Part shown: positions 11,676 through 21,681 of the stretch, one piece after another
How the letters are laid out: each line of letters starts with the position of its first letter
How positions within the stretch are numbered: the first letter of the stretch is position 1
NCBI RefSeq assembly: GCF_964656455.1
Contig: NC_135718.1
Coordinates: forward strand, 127,759,093-127,823,092
Direction: 5' to 3'
From: Halichoerus grypus
Taxonomy: Eukaryota; Chordata; Mammalia; Carnivora; Phocidae
Length of the DNA stretch: 64,000 bases
Position numbers and translations under genes: made by a program
Notes under the pieces: generated by a model
What the model was told of the DNA's origin: nothing
What the model saw: only the letters and a program-made list of their open reading frames with translations
Databases searched by the model: none

Positions 11676-11689
11676 GTTCCCATGGCAAC
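11676..11689. promoter_or_regulatory. RFX X-box-like site
   Basis: gttcccatggcaac is one mismatch from the palindromic RFX motif gttgccatggcaac. Bound state unknown. Confidence 0.4.
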
Positions 11690-11727
11690 CGCCCTCAGCA
11701 CCGAGCACCGAGCACTGAGCACAGAGC
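11690..11727 (+). repeat. Short imperfect tandem repeat
   Basis: Repeats of about 7 bp: cagcaccgagcaccgagcac then tgagcacagagc. In this frame it reads as an Ala/Ser-type repeat but lies in no supported gene. Confidence 0.5.
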
Positions 11728-12064
11728 TGGAGGAGAGCAGCAGGCCCGAATCTTCACCGGGGCTCACCCAGGGGCCCAGGGGAGCTGCCCCCTGTAACAG
11801 GGAGTGGGAGCAGTGGCCAAGAAACCTTGAGGGCCAGAGGACCCCCTCTGTCAACGAACTGCTGGCTGCTGAGTGGCGCTGGAGCTAGGCATGCGCAGCT
11901 GATTGGCCATCTTTTCTCTGACCCTTCTTCTGAGGCTGGGGTGCCCCCTCGGCGTCCTCTGTCTCATTAAAGATGGACGACCCCTGGGATGGTGGGGGCA
12001 GGGGTCACCAGCTGCCTGGGCCTCTTGCCCCGAGACGGGCTGGGGATCATTTGCAGGGAGAACG

Positions 12065-12276
12065 CGTCTTGGCAGGATGAGCTGGGCCTCAGAGTCCCGG
12101 GATGATCGCCTCGGTCGGCTATATGTCCCTAAGAACACGTACGTCCTATTGACAGATATTAGAAGCTAATCAGGGGAGTCATAAATAGCTAGGCTGTTTA
12201 TCTCTGGGTTCTGTTCTATTAGGTTGCTTTCTCATTGAAAATCTGTGATAAGTGAGACCACAGTCGCCCAAGTGAC
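12065..12276 (+). repeat. Duplicated block, copy 1 (probable original)
   Basis: Aligns without gaps, at a constant offset of 2450 bp, to 14515-14726, with about five mismatches over 212 bp (near 12068, 12120, 12121, 12216, 12250). It holds no named repeat and keeps CpG-rich and AT-rich parts (cgggatgatcgcctcggtcg, ctaagaacacgtacgtccta), so it may be a conserved element. It continues on the right into a MIR relic, which the second copy does not. Confidence 0.9.
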
Positions 12277-12283
12277 TCACGGG

Positions 12284-12492
12284 GATGAGCACTGGAAGTG
12301 GAATCAGAGAAGATGGATTCTTGTCCCAGCCCTGCTTCTTCCTAGCTGAGGCCAAGGGCAAATAGCTCATCAGTCTCTACAGCTGCAAAATGGGCTCTCC
12401 AGGTGCCTGCCTCACAGGGGTATTATGGGGCTTAAAGGACATAGGAATGTGAAGGGCCTGGCACACAGAACGCTTTTAATAAATGTTAATTT
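12284..12492 (+). mobile_element. MIR relic, sense
   Basis: Ordered MIR wording: agcactggaagtggaatcag, cttcttcctagctgaggcca, ctacagctgcaaaatgggct, ggcctggcacacagaacgct, aataaatgttaattt. Confidence 0.75.
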
Positions 12493-12723
12493 GCCTCCTT
12501 GCCTCCAGACAGGGGCAGAGGAGATCAATTCGGCCAAAGGCGTCTATGGATTTCCAAGAGTCAAGGCCGTACTCTTCTCAGTACTCATTTTTCTTGTCCA
12601 CTTTCCCTGGAAGCCTGGTCCCAGTTCTAAATTTACCCCCGGGCCAGCCGCCTCCATGCTCAGGCCTCCTGCTCCAGCCTCCATGGGTTTAGAGCATTTC
12701 CTTGCACCAGGGAGGAAGATGAA

Positions 12724-12737
12724 CAGCAGAGGGCAGT
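12724..12737 (+). promoter_or_regulatory. CTCF-like core
   Basis: cagcagagggcagt matches a common variant of the CTCF core. Moderate match only. Confidence 0.35.
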
Positions 12738-13524
12738 TGGCTCTCCCGGGCGCCCCTAGGGCGTTCTTGCAGCACCCTCCTCCCCAGGGGCTCACACACA
12801 CAGGCCCCCACTGCCCCTGTGCCCAGAGTGCAGGCAGCTCACTGCCTGTGCCTCCATCCTCCCCAGCCCCTGCCTCCAGCTCCAAGAACTTCCTGCAGGC
12901 AGGCTGGCCCTCCCCCTCGTCACCACTTCCAGCCCTGTGTGGCTCCTGGTCCAAGCTGGACCTTACTCAGCATGCAGACTGGCGTCTTTCCCTCTCACGT
13001 CTTCTCTGCCCTTCTTTTGGAGGACTCCTGCAGGAAGAAGCAGGAGTGCTGGGTTCTTCCAAGAATCCTAGCACATGGGCTAGCTGGGGGGGGATGCGGG
13101 GTGTGGGGAAGGGGCGCCGGCTCCACGCTGGAAGGATTTGTTGTCACTGAACTTAGATGTGGCTTTGTAGCTTGCAGACTTGGAAATCTCCAGGGGAGAA
13201 TTTTTTTTCCTGGGAATTCGGCTCCATTCAAACAGTGACCAATCCTTAGTTACTTGGTGGGGCTGCAGTGCAGGGCCTGGGCCACCATGGGCTGTATGCA
13301 GGCCCTGCTGGGCTTGGGCGAGAGCTGAGACTGGGTGCTTCTTCTTGCCCTTCCCTGGGCTTCACTTCAGTATGGGTCCCAGGCTCTCCAGAGTGACCCC
13401 AGCCCTTGCACACCACCCCACTGGACCTTCTGGAGAAGAATGCCCAGTATGTAAGTTCCTCTTCACTTCCTTTCTCTTTTCATATCCTTTCTCCCACTTT
13501 CACGAGTGTGGTAATGGGGTTGAT

Positions 13525-13640
13525 ATTTTTTTCTCTCAGAAGGGGAAACTAAGGCCCAGAAGGGCTGAGCAGCTTGCCCCCAGGTGCCAGAACATTCTGG
13601 GACTGGGACCCAGGGGCCTTGGCTTCCAGCCTGGTGCTCG
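13525..13640 (-). mobile_element. MIR relic, antisense
   Basis: ggggaaactaaggcccagaa, then gggctgagcagcttgccccc and gactgggacccagg fit antisense MIR. Confidence 0.5.
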
Positions 13641-14297
13641 AGCTCTGAAGGCCCTTCCCTTCCAGATGTGTGGGGGACCCCTTGGCTTCTCCCTGAGAGA
13701 CCAGCTAGCAGGGGCAGGACAGGGTCAGGAGGAGGTGGGGTGGGAGCCTCCAGGCCCCCACATATGTTCCCCATGAAGGAGCGGGTGGGAGGTCCTGAGG
13801 AGGGGCTGGTGCCGGAGCCGTGCTTTTGGCCACAGCTGGTCCCCAGGCTCCTGCACTGGAATTGGACAGGCAAGAGGAGGGTTCTGAGTGATCTGATTAA
13901 GCAGTCGAGCATAGCCATTGGTCTTGGCAAGCGGGCCACACAACCTGCCTGCCAGATGCTCTAGGAAGGTTCTTCCGAGGCCAGAAGATCTGCAGGTTCC
14001 AGAGCTGGGACAAAGCCCAGTGGGAAGGAAGGGCTCCCTCGAGGAAGTACCGGGCAGGAGCAGTGACCACCAGCAAGGCCCCGAGTCTTGGAGGTAGAGG
14101 AACGCTGACCTGGCCTGCCGCCCATCACCCCCCACCCCCCCCACCCCCGGTCTCCTGGCAGTCCTGCAGTGCATTCATTCCGCGGCCCAAAGGACAGGCC
14201 CCTTCCTGCGAATGTGAGGAGTGCAGGGCCGGCGTGTCAGTCAGGAGGGGCCTTCTGGGGTCTGGCGATACTGTCTTGGTTGTCATTGTCATGTATT

Positions 14298-14456
14298 TGG
14301 GAAAAAGCACGGACTTCAGAGTCAGATGTGGCTTCACCTTCTTACTATACCACTCATGCAAGCTGTGGACCTTAGGAAGTTAACTGGGCCTCTCTGAGCC
14401 AAACATCTATAAAATGGGGGTAATTATACTTAACCCCTAATAGCTGTTGTGTTAAG
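14298..14456 (+). mobile_element. MIR relic, sense, ending near the rearrangement
   Basis: gaaaaagcacggacttcaga, gtcagatgtggcttcacctt, ggaccttaggaagttaactg, ctataaaatgggggtaatta. It stops about where the palindrome at 14461 begins. Confidence 0.75.
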
Positions 14457-14460
14457 GGAC

Positions 14461-14520
14461 AAAACGTGTAGTCATGCCCTCTTATGCTCTCGAGAATAAG
14501 GGGGCATGACTACACGTTTT
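14461..14520. repeat. 60 bp near-perfect palindrome with no spacer
   Basis: The left half begins aaaacgtgtagtcatgccc (14461-14479) and the right half ends with its exact reverse complement gggcatgactacacgtttt (14502-14520). The middle also pairs (cttat with ataag, centred on ctcgag). By hand, 27 of 30 base pairs match. It abuts the start of duplicated block copy 2. Confidence 0.95.
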
Positions 14521-14726
14521 GGCAGGATGAGCTGGGCCTCAGAGTCCCGGGATGATCGCCTCGGTCGGCAGTATGTCCCTAAGAACACGTACGTCCTATT
14601 GACAGATATTAGAAGCTAATCAGGGGAGTCATAAATAGCTAGGCTGTTTATCTCTGGGTTCTGTTCCATTAGGTTGCTTTCTCATTGAAAATCTGTGATG
14701 AGTGAGACCACAGTCGCCCAAGTGAC
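14515..14726 (+). repeat. Duplicated block, copy 2
   Basis: Second copy of 12065-12276, in direct orientation, about 98 percent identical and gap-free. It starts inside the right arm of the palindrome through the shared wording cgt(t/c)ttggcagg and ends at agtgac. Confidence 0.92.
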
Positions 14727-14741
14727 CACAGTCGCCCAAGT
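14706..14741 (+). repeat. 18 bp tandem duplication at the end of copy 2
   Basis: gaccacagtcgcccaagt occurs twice in a row (14706-14723, 14724-14741), while copy 1 has it once. The second unit runs directly into a Tigger-like element. Confidence 0.92.
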
Positions 14742-15366
14742 CCCCCATGCAGGGGACATGGTCCAAGACCGCCGGTGATGCCTGTAACGTGGGTCGTACC
14801 AACCCTGTATCCACCGTTTTTTCCTGTATGTACATACCTCTGATGAAGCTCAGTTTCTAAATTGGGTACAGTGAGAGATTAACAGCAATAGCTTCTAGTA
14901 AAATAGAACAATTATAACAATATACTGTAATGAAAGTTACATGAATGCAGACTCTCATTTCATGGGGCGCCTGGGTGGCTCAGTCGGTCAGTCAGTCTGC
15001 CTTCGGCTCAGGTCATGTTCCCAGGGTCCTGGGATCGAGTCCCACGTCGGGCTCCCTGCTCAGTGGGGAGTTTGCTTCTCTCTGTCCCTCCGCCCCCCCC
15101 CCTGCTTGTGCACGCTCTCTTTCTCTCTCTCAAATAAACAAATAAAATCTTGAAAAATTAAAAAAAAAAACATTATCTCACATTGCACTCACCCTTCTTG
15201 TGATGATGTGAGATGATAAAATGCCCATGTGCTGAGGTGAAGTGAAGGGAATGATGTAGGCGCTGTGACATAGTGCGAGGCTGCCCTTGACCTTCTCACT
15301 AGTCAGGAGGATCATTGGCTTCAGGACCATGGGTAGATGGAACTGTGGATAAAGGGGGACTACTGT
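14742..15366. mobile_element. Tigger-like DNA transposon (non-autonomous), truncated end, split by a SINE
   Basis: Wording such as ggtccaagaccgccggtgat, gatgaagctcagtttctaaa, gagattaacagcaatagctt, gaacaattataacaatatac, cttcttgtgatgatgtgaga and gatgtaggcgctgtgacata matches remembered Tigger-type elements. The right end ataaagggggactactgt resembles the terminal repeat. The matching left terminus is missing its outer 15-20 bases exactly where the tandem duplication ends. A SINE (14964-15170) interrupts it. Confidence 0.7.
14964..15170 (+). mobile_element. Can-SINE inside the Tigger-like element
   Basis: Head ggggcgcctgggtggctcag, repeated gtcagtcagtc instead of the usual gttaag, CT-rich middle with a C run, A tail ending at 15170. 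Confidence 0.92.
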
Positions 15367-15481
15367 GTATCCGTGTCTAGCATCATGCTCGGTACCTAGA
15401 AAATTATGAGTAAGTATTGTCTCCTTCCCCTTCCCCTCCTGCCTCAGAGAACACTGCCTGCTTTTTAAGAACTCTTAAGCA

Positions 15482-15693
15482 GGGGCGCCTGGGTGGCTCA
15501 GTCGTTAAGCGTCTGCCTTCGGCTCAGGTCATGATCCCAGGGTCCTGGGATCGAGTCCCACATCGGGCTCCCTGCTCCGCGGGAAGCCTGCTTCTCCCTC
15601 TCCCACTCCCCCTGCTTGTGTTCCCTCTCTCGCTGTGTTTCTCTCTGTCAAATAAATAAATAAAAAATCTTTAAAAAAAAAAAAAAAAAAAAA
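15482..15693 (+). mobile_element. Young Can-SINE
   Basis: Full-length with a long A tail. Perfect 15 bp duplication aagaactcttaagca at 15467-15481 and 15694-15708. Almost identical to 2334-2542, including the cagtcgttaag one-base deletion. Confidence 0.95.
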
Positions 15694-15708
15694 AAGAACT
15701 CTTAAGCA

Positions 15709-16625
15709 AACCTTATTAAGTTTCACTGTACGATTTCTCTGCCTTCTTAATTGGAAATCCTTAAAGCTGACCTTATTCCTTCTTGCTTCAGTTTGTGCCC
15801 AAACCATGGGGCAATGCCATGGCCTTTATCCAAACCTGGTCCTTTTGGTGGGTAGTAGGACCATCCTGAAGGTGGGGAGATGTGCTAGTGGCAGATGGGC
15901 TGAGCCTGAGGGTCCCCAGTGGTAGGCAGCAGAGGGTCGAGGGGATCGGTGACATAGAAGGCTTTTCCAGAAATGTGAATCCTCCAGGGAGGCAGCCAGG
16001 CTGGGCAGATCACAGCTCTTTGATGTAGGAGCAGATGCTCTGCAGGCAGAGCTGGGGCTGGGGAAGAGGGAGGTGTGAGCAGCCTTCTTAGGCAGAGAGA
16101 CCTCCCCCGTCTGGGGCAGCCCTGCATCGCCCACACACTGTCCCGAACCTTCTCTGAGCCAAGGAATTTCCTTAAAGCCTGACCTCTACCTTCTCCAGCC
16201 CCAGCCTGGCTCTGAAATCAGCAAGCTGTGTCATCTTCACCGAGTCCTTGCCACTCCATTGGGCCTCCCGTTTCTTCTTGTGCTCAACAACCTCTGAGGC
16301 TCATGCCTGCTCTGATGTTTGAGGAGCATTCATGGCAACCGTTTTCTAGGCTTGCGGCAGGGGCTATCTACACGGGCACATATACAAGTTGGCCAGACCT
16401 TGTACTGGCAGACCATTAACCCTACACATCTGCGTTGTCTCCAAAACTACGTGCCACCCTCACCCCAAATCCACACCCCTTTCCTGTTGTCTTGTTTAAA
16501 ACAGTGAGGGGAGCATGCCCTGTATTTGAGGTGTTGTGTGCAGATGCAGGGTGAATATGCCATGTCTCTGCCTTCCCAGAGGTGACAATCTAGTGGGGGA
16601 AAAGACAGGAAATCTGATCAGGAGC
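15709..16625. other. Unique intronic DNA
   Basis: No recognised repeat or exon. Open frames on the minus strand around 15826-16136 are not supported by splice or start context. Confidence 0.45.
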
Positions 16626-16629
16626 TCTG

Positions 16630-16725
16630 GGTGGTATGTGCCATTATTTCACTTTATAGGTAAGAGTACTGAGGCCCAAGGATTAAGTACCTTACCCCAG
16701 GTCCCGGGCTGGTTGGGGGTAAAGC
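16630..16725 (-). mobile_element. MIR fragment, antisense
   Basis: ccattatttcactttatagg, taagagtactgaggcccaag, accttaccccaggtccc fit antisense MIR. Confidence 0.5.
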
Positions 16726-16942
16726 TGGCTCTGTGCCCCGTGGCCTCCTGCCACCCAACAGCCAGAGCCAGTCCTTTCTCATGGCTCAGCCTTGGCTTAG
16801 GTTGCACTGTTCCTGAACTAGGGGCTTGCTCTGTTGTCCGTGGTCAGACTCACTCCTTCCCTTCCTGTGGTTTCAAATCACTGGCCACATCTTCCAGGAG
16901 CCCCTCTCTGATTCCCTCAGCCCACCCCCACTTCGCCATTTT

Positions 16943-17149
16943 TTCTTTCTTTTTTTTTTTTTAAAGATTTTATTTATTTATTTGACAGAGAGAGGCACAG
17001 CGAGAGAGGGAACACAAGCAGGGGGAGTGGGAGAGGGAGAAGCAGGCTTCCCGCCGAGCAGGGAGCCCGATGTGGGGCTCGATCCCAGGACCCTGAGATC
17101 ATGACCTGAGCCGAAGGCAGACGCTTAACGACTGAGCCACCCAGGCGCC
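16943..17149 (-). mobile_element. Young Can-SINE, antisense
   Basis: T-rich start; ends taacgactgagccacccagg then cgcccc (reverse strand reads cagtcgttaag, the one-base-deleted subfamily). Duplication cccacttcgccatttt at 16927-16942 and 17150-17165. Confidence 0.95.
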
Positions 17150-17609
17150 CCCACTTCGCCATTTTCTAATCAGTCCGCAGCAAACAGCATGGCCCCTGGC
17201 ACTGCTCACAGTGCCTGAGCCCCACATGTGCATGCCAGCCTCCTGGCTGCGGACTCCCAGAGGCCGGGCCCTGCATGGATGGCTTGAGGTGGAAGCCGGT
17301 GGCTTCTTGGGTCAGTAGGTGCGTCAGAAGCCATGGCCATCTATCCATTCGACGTGTCCCCTCGCTGAAGTCCAGCTACTTCCAGAGGAGTCAGGTGGGA
17401 CGCACCTCTACAGCAGAGAAGACAGCAAGGTCTGGGTGGGAGAACTCCGGAGGGTCCCTAGCCTGGAGTTCTGGTGCAGGCAGAAGCGTGATGGGGGCAG
17501 GTCTCCCATCAAAAGAGCAGTATCTTCAGAGACAGTGCCTCTTGTCACTTGGCCATTGGTAGGTCCTGGGAAAGGAAAGGATGTCAAAGATTTGGAGGAG
17601 CTAAGTGAC

Positions 17610-17772
17610 AAAAGCACAGAGCCAGAGCATACCTTTGCTGCTGATCCTCTTCTGCCACTAACTCAGACCCTGTGCTCTGGCAAGTCTCTGTCTGACCCAC
17701 TCTGGTCTTCAGCCGCAGGGCCCCAAATACCTCAAGATGGGCCCCATCTGTAAAGTGGAGAGGCCAGACTAG
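17610..17772 (+). mobile_element. MIR-like relic, sense
   Basis: Weak MIR wording: agcacagagccagagcatac, tctgccactaactcagaccc, catctgtaaagtggagagg. Confidence 0.4.
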
Positions 17773-17845
17773 ACAGTTCATCAAGGGCAAACACCTCCTG
17801 GAAACAGCCGGTGATATTAGTATAGACCAAGCCCCTGGGCTCGAG

Positions 17846-17997
17846 CAGTGCTGTCCAATAGAACTTTCTAGGCGATGGAAATGGTCTCTATCTATAGTGC
17901 TTACGAGCCAACGTGATGATGTGGCCATTGAGCACTTGAAATGTGGCAAGGGCAAATGACAAGTGAATTTTAAATTTTATTTAACTTTAATTTAAAT
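17846..17997 (+). mobile_element. MER5A left part (hAT-Charlie), split by L1
   Basis: Begins cagtgctgtccaatagaact, the MER5A terminal repeat, then gtggccattgagcacttgaa and atgtggcaagggcaaatgac. Its other end lies at 19178-19212, past an L1. Confidence 0.85.
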
Positions 17998-18188
17998 ATA
18001 GAAGATGCTCAACTTCATTTGTCATTAGGGAAAAGCAAATTAAATCTACAATAATTTACACTTCACACCCATTTGGATGACCATAATAATAAAAAAAAAA
18101 CAGACAATAACACATGTCGGAGAGTATGTGGAGAGATCAGAACCCTCACACACTGCTGGTGGGAATGTGCAATGGGTAGCCACTTTGG

Positions 18189-18317
18189 GTTTTTGGTGGT
18201 TTTTTTTAAGATTTTATTTTTAAATAATCTCTGCACCCAACGTGGGGCTCAAACCCACAACCCCGAGACCAAGAATCTCATGCTCCACAGACTCAACCAG
18301 CCATGTGCCCCAAAGGC
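18189..18317 (-). mobile_element. Short Can-SINE, antisense, inside L1
   Basis: T-rich start, then taatctctgcacccaacgtg and ggctcaaacccacaaccccg. Flanked by agccactttgg at 18178-18188 and 18318-18328, which restores the L1 when the SINE is taken out. Confidence 0.85.
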
Positions 18318-18863
18318 AGCCACTTTGGAAAACAGTCTGGCAGTTCCTCAGAATGTTAAACACAGAGTTACCGTATGACCCAGTGTTGCACTCCTGGGCA
18401 TATATCCAAGAGAAATGAAAATGTATGTCCATATAAAGACTTGTATATGAATGTTCATAGTAGCTTTATTCATAAAATAGGCAAAACGTGGAAATGACCC
18501 AAATGCCCATCAAATGATGAATGGATAAATAAAATATGGTATATCCAAGCAGTAGAAAGTTATTCAGCCGTGAAAAGGAATGACATAGTGATACTTGATA
18601 CAACATGAATGAACTGCTAAGAAGCCAGTCACAAAAGGCCAATATTCATGATTATGTTTATATGAGATGTCCAGAACTGGCAAATCTGTAGAGATGGAAA
18701 GTAGAGATTGGTGGTTGCCAGGGGCTGCGGCGGGGGGGTGGGGTGGGGAGTGGTGAGTGATTGCTAATGGGCACGTTCTTTTGGGGGTGATAAAAATATT
18801 CTGAAATTAGGTGATGGTGATGGTCACACAAATTTGCAGATGTGCTAAGAACCATTGAATTGT

Positions 18864-19100
18864 ACTTTATTTTTTTATTTTTTAGTTTATTTTAAAAAAT
18901 ATTTTATTCATTTATTTGAGAGAGAGAATAAGAGAGAGAGAGAGAGCATGTGCATGGGGGAAAGGCCAGAGGGAGAGGATCTCAAGCAGACTCTGCGCTG
19001 AGCACGGAGCCCAACATGGGGCTCGATCCCAGGCCCCTGAGGTCATGACCTGAGCCAAAATCAAGGCGGATGCTCAACCCACTGAGCCACCAGGTGCCCC
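18864..19100 (-). mobile_element. Can-SINE, antisense, inside L1 3' end
   Basis: Starts with T-rich repeats, includes gcacggagcccaacatgggg, ends gagccaccaggtgcccc. Flanked by tgaattgt at 18856-18863 and 19101-19108. Confidence 0.88.
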
Positions 19101-19177
19101 TGAATTGTTAAAAAGCGTGACTGTTCTGTTCTGGCAAGTATATCTGTCTCTGTATCTGTGTTTCTAGATATTCATTT

Positions 19178-19212
19178 GCGGCTAGTGGCTGCGGCACTGG
19201 GCAATGCGGTCC
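19178..19212 (+). mobile_element. MER5A right terminus
   Basis: gcggctagtggctgcggcac then tgggcaatgcggtc is the MER5A end (consensus ends with the inverse of cagtgctgtccaatag). Completes the element begun at 17846. Confidence 0.75.
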
Positions 19213-19410
19213 GATTCTGGCTTTGCCATTCACTGCTGTATCACCTTAGGCAGCTTACTTAACCTCTCTGGGCTTCAGTCTTCTCAATGGCAAAACTGGG
19301 ATACTAACTGGACTGCTTCACAGGGCTGTCATGAAGATTACATGGGCTGATATACATGAAGCTTCTAGACCCGTGCGTGGCACACGGCGCTGTCGAAGAG
19401 TTAGCCAGTA
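19213..19410 (+). mobile_element. MIR relic, sense
   Basis: ctttgccattcactgctgta, ccttaggcagcttacttaac, cctctctgggcttcagtctt, gggctgtcatgaagattaca: clear MIR order. Confidence 0.78.
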
Positions 19411-20063
19411 ACTGATCTTACTAGTTCGGTCAGAAATCGTGGTCCACGCCCGGGCCCAGCCCCCAGCCCCCAGCCCTTTCCCGAGCTTCCTCTCCCCTCC
19501 CCGCTTGGCCTGCAGCCCCCTCTCTGCTGTGTATACTGCCCCTATCACAACCACTCCCAGCTCCCAGCCCCCAGCAGCAGCGTCACGAGAGCCTGGTGTC
19601 AACATGTAGGGTCTGGGCAGCATCGCTACCGGAAAGCAGTGCCAGTAAACCTTGAGGTCCGCTGGGCAGGAGAGGCAGGGCTTGTCTCCTGCGGAGGCAG
19701 GCAGTTCATTTTCTGCTGGAGGCCTGCCCTCCCGAGCTGAGCCCAGTGTCCAAGTCTTTAAAGGAGAGAAGATTGAATATGTTCGAGAATCTTCTCTCTG
19801 ATCCTATAACCTCACATTCAGAGGTACGTGGGGTGGGGAAGAGAAGAGGACAGGATTGGCAAACCGGCACCCCTTCCCTGCAGGGGTGCAGGCAGGCGTC
19901 CCCTCCTTGGCCCCCAGCGCCCAGCATTGACTGCCCTCCGCCGGTCCTTACCTAAAGCCGTATCAGGGCTAGACGGTAGGAAGTGGCCGCGGAGGTGTTG
20001 CTTTCCCCTGGAGCTTTAATGCTCACTCTCCGTGGTCGCCTCCAAAGGTTGCACTTGCTCACC

Positions 20064-20090
20064 GGCTGAGCAGGCTGAGCAGGCTGAGCC
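20064..20090 (+). repeat. 9 bp tandem repeat, three units
   Basis: ggctgagca occurs twice, followed by ggctgagcc. Confidence 0.85.
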
Positions 20091-20750
20091 GGCCTGACCC
20101 GGGCAGCCTTGTGGAGCTGCCGTCTGGCTCCCCTCCTCCCTCCTGCTCACTGCAGAGAGAGGCTGCCACTATCCCCCTCCCCCCCCCCAGCCGAAAGGGC
20201 CAGGCTGGGCATGGTGGGGGTGTGGCGGGGGTGACTCTCCTCCCTCTCACCAGGAGGGAGACCTCCAGAGCACAGATCCAAACCCTCATCCACACCCCAC
20301 AGGCAACCCCTCGTCCCGCTGGGCACTGGAGCAGAAAGCCCGTTGGAGTCTCTCCGAGACTTTGGCTCTGGATCTGAGCTTGCCAAGTGGAGCCCACAGG
20401 TCCCCGGAACACCCCCCCCCCCAAACCCTCTGCACGCCCAGGGCTGATGGGCTCAGCCCAGAAGCCAGGCACTGCTCCCTCTCCCCATGAGTAGGACAGG
20501 CTCCCCAAAGTAGATGCTGCAAACTCTTGGCGCTTCTCCAAGGATGATAGTACAACCCAGGCACTGAGGCCTGGGGTCGGGGGCCGGATGCAGGCCCCAG
20601 GAGTGCAGAATCTGGGAGGAAAGGAGGTGTGCTAAGCAGAAAGCAGAGGGGAAAAGACACTTCTGGCAGCCCCTTGCAAGCCTGAGAGCGAGAGGGCTGC
20701 TTTTCTGCAGTATTGCGGCCGCCGCAAGGCCACGGCTGGCTGAGGACCAG

Positions 20751-20766
20751 CAGCGCCCCCTTGTGG
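20751..20766 (-). promoter_or_regulatory. CTCF-like site, reverse orientation
   Basis: The reverse strand reads ccacaagggggcgctg, a very close match to the CTCF core ccaccagggggcgctg. It lies in unique GC-rich DNA. Confidence 0.6.
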
Positions 20767-21028
20767 CCCATCTCCGCAGCAGCGACCCTGGCAGGGACTG
20801 GACTGGGGCTGGCATCCTCCGAGCAGCAGGGGGACTAGGTGGCTCCTCGTGATGGACGAGTGGGCTTTCCCAGAAAACAGTGGATGTGTGCCCAGGGAGT
20901 AGACTTGGTCTGAAGGCCCAGGACACAGCCCAGTGGCCTGGCATCAGGAACTCAGCCCTGTTTTGTGATGGATATCTATCCTGGTGGTGTGCAACAAGAT
21001 GTCAGAATTTCTCAAAATGTGACCTTCT

Positions 21029-21274
21029 GGGGGTGCCTGGTGGCTCATTCAGTTAAGTGTCCGACTCTTGATTTCAGCTCAGGTCATGATCTCAGGCTCA
21101 TGAGATGGAGCCCCTTGTTGGGCTCCACGCTCTGCGAGGAGTCAGCTTGAGGATTCTCTCCCTCCCTCTGCTCCTCCCCGCCTTACGTACTCTCTCTCTC
21201 CCTCTCTCCCCACCCCACCTCCCCTTTCCCCTGCTCATGCTCTCTGTCTGTCTCTCTCTTTCAAATGAATAAAC
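21029..21274 (+). mobile_element. Can-SINE, sense, interrupted in its tail by an inverted SINE
   Basis: Head gggggtgcctggtggctcat, long CT-rich middle, caaatgaataaac. The tail resumes at 21445-21471 (aataaataaaat and A run) after an inverted SINE. Confidence 0.88.
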
Positions 21275-21444
21275 TTTTTTTTTAAGATTGTTTATTTATT
21301 TATTTGAGGCAGGGGACAGAGGGAGAGGGAGAAGCAGACTCCCCACTGAGCAGGGAGCCTGATGTGGGGCTTGATCCCAGGACCCCAGGATCATGACCTG
21401 AGCTGAAGGTAGACACCCAACTGACTGAGCCACCCAGGTGCCCC
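21275..21444 (-). mobile_element. Can-SINE, antisense, inserted tail to tail
   Basis: T-rich start, ttgatcccaggaccccagga, ends gagccacccaggtgcccc. It sits in the A-rich tail of the sense SINE, making an inverted pair with almost no spacer. Confidence 0.9.
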
Positions 21445-21681
21445 AATAAATAAAATATTTTTTTAAAAAACAAGAGCTTCTGTATCATCCATATTGGGGG
21501 CTTGCAAAGATGCCCCATCTCAGCCTGTTGAGTCATGGTCACTGGGGATGACACCCTCACCCCCGAATCTTTAACACATTCTGGGAGAAAAGATGTTTGT
21601 ATGGGATTTAGCCAACTACAAAGCTATAGAACCAGATGGTCAAAGTTGGTTAGGGGCCTTGGGTATCCCCTACCCCAACTC

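Larger units (their letters stand above)
17998..19125 (+). mobile_element. L1 3' portion, sense, split by two SINEs
   Basis: Wording of the L1 ORF2 end and 3' UTR: agatgctcaacttcatttgt, cacttcacacccatttggat, ctgctggtgggaatgtgcaa, ggcatatatccaagagaaat, gaatggataaataaaatatg, ggttgccaggggctgcggcg. Many stops, so decayed. SINEs interrupt it at 18189-18317 and 18864-19100. Confidence 0.88.
19411..21027. other. GC-rich unique intronic DNA
   Basis: No exon recognised. Contains cagccccc-type runs near 19455-19470, a 9 bp tandem repeat (20064-20090), C runs near 20178 and 20410, and a CTCF-like site (20751-20766). The long overlapping frames here reflect GC richness. Confidence 0.45.

Noticed and set aside
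12425..13150. 241-codon open frame on the + strand
   Set aside because: It starts inside a MIR relic and continues in proline-rich, GC-rich sequence. No domain, no splice or start context.
17998..19125. Possible intact L1 reverse transcriptase
   Set aside because: Only the 3' part of an L1 is present, with stops and two SINE insertions.
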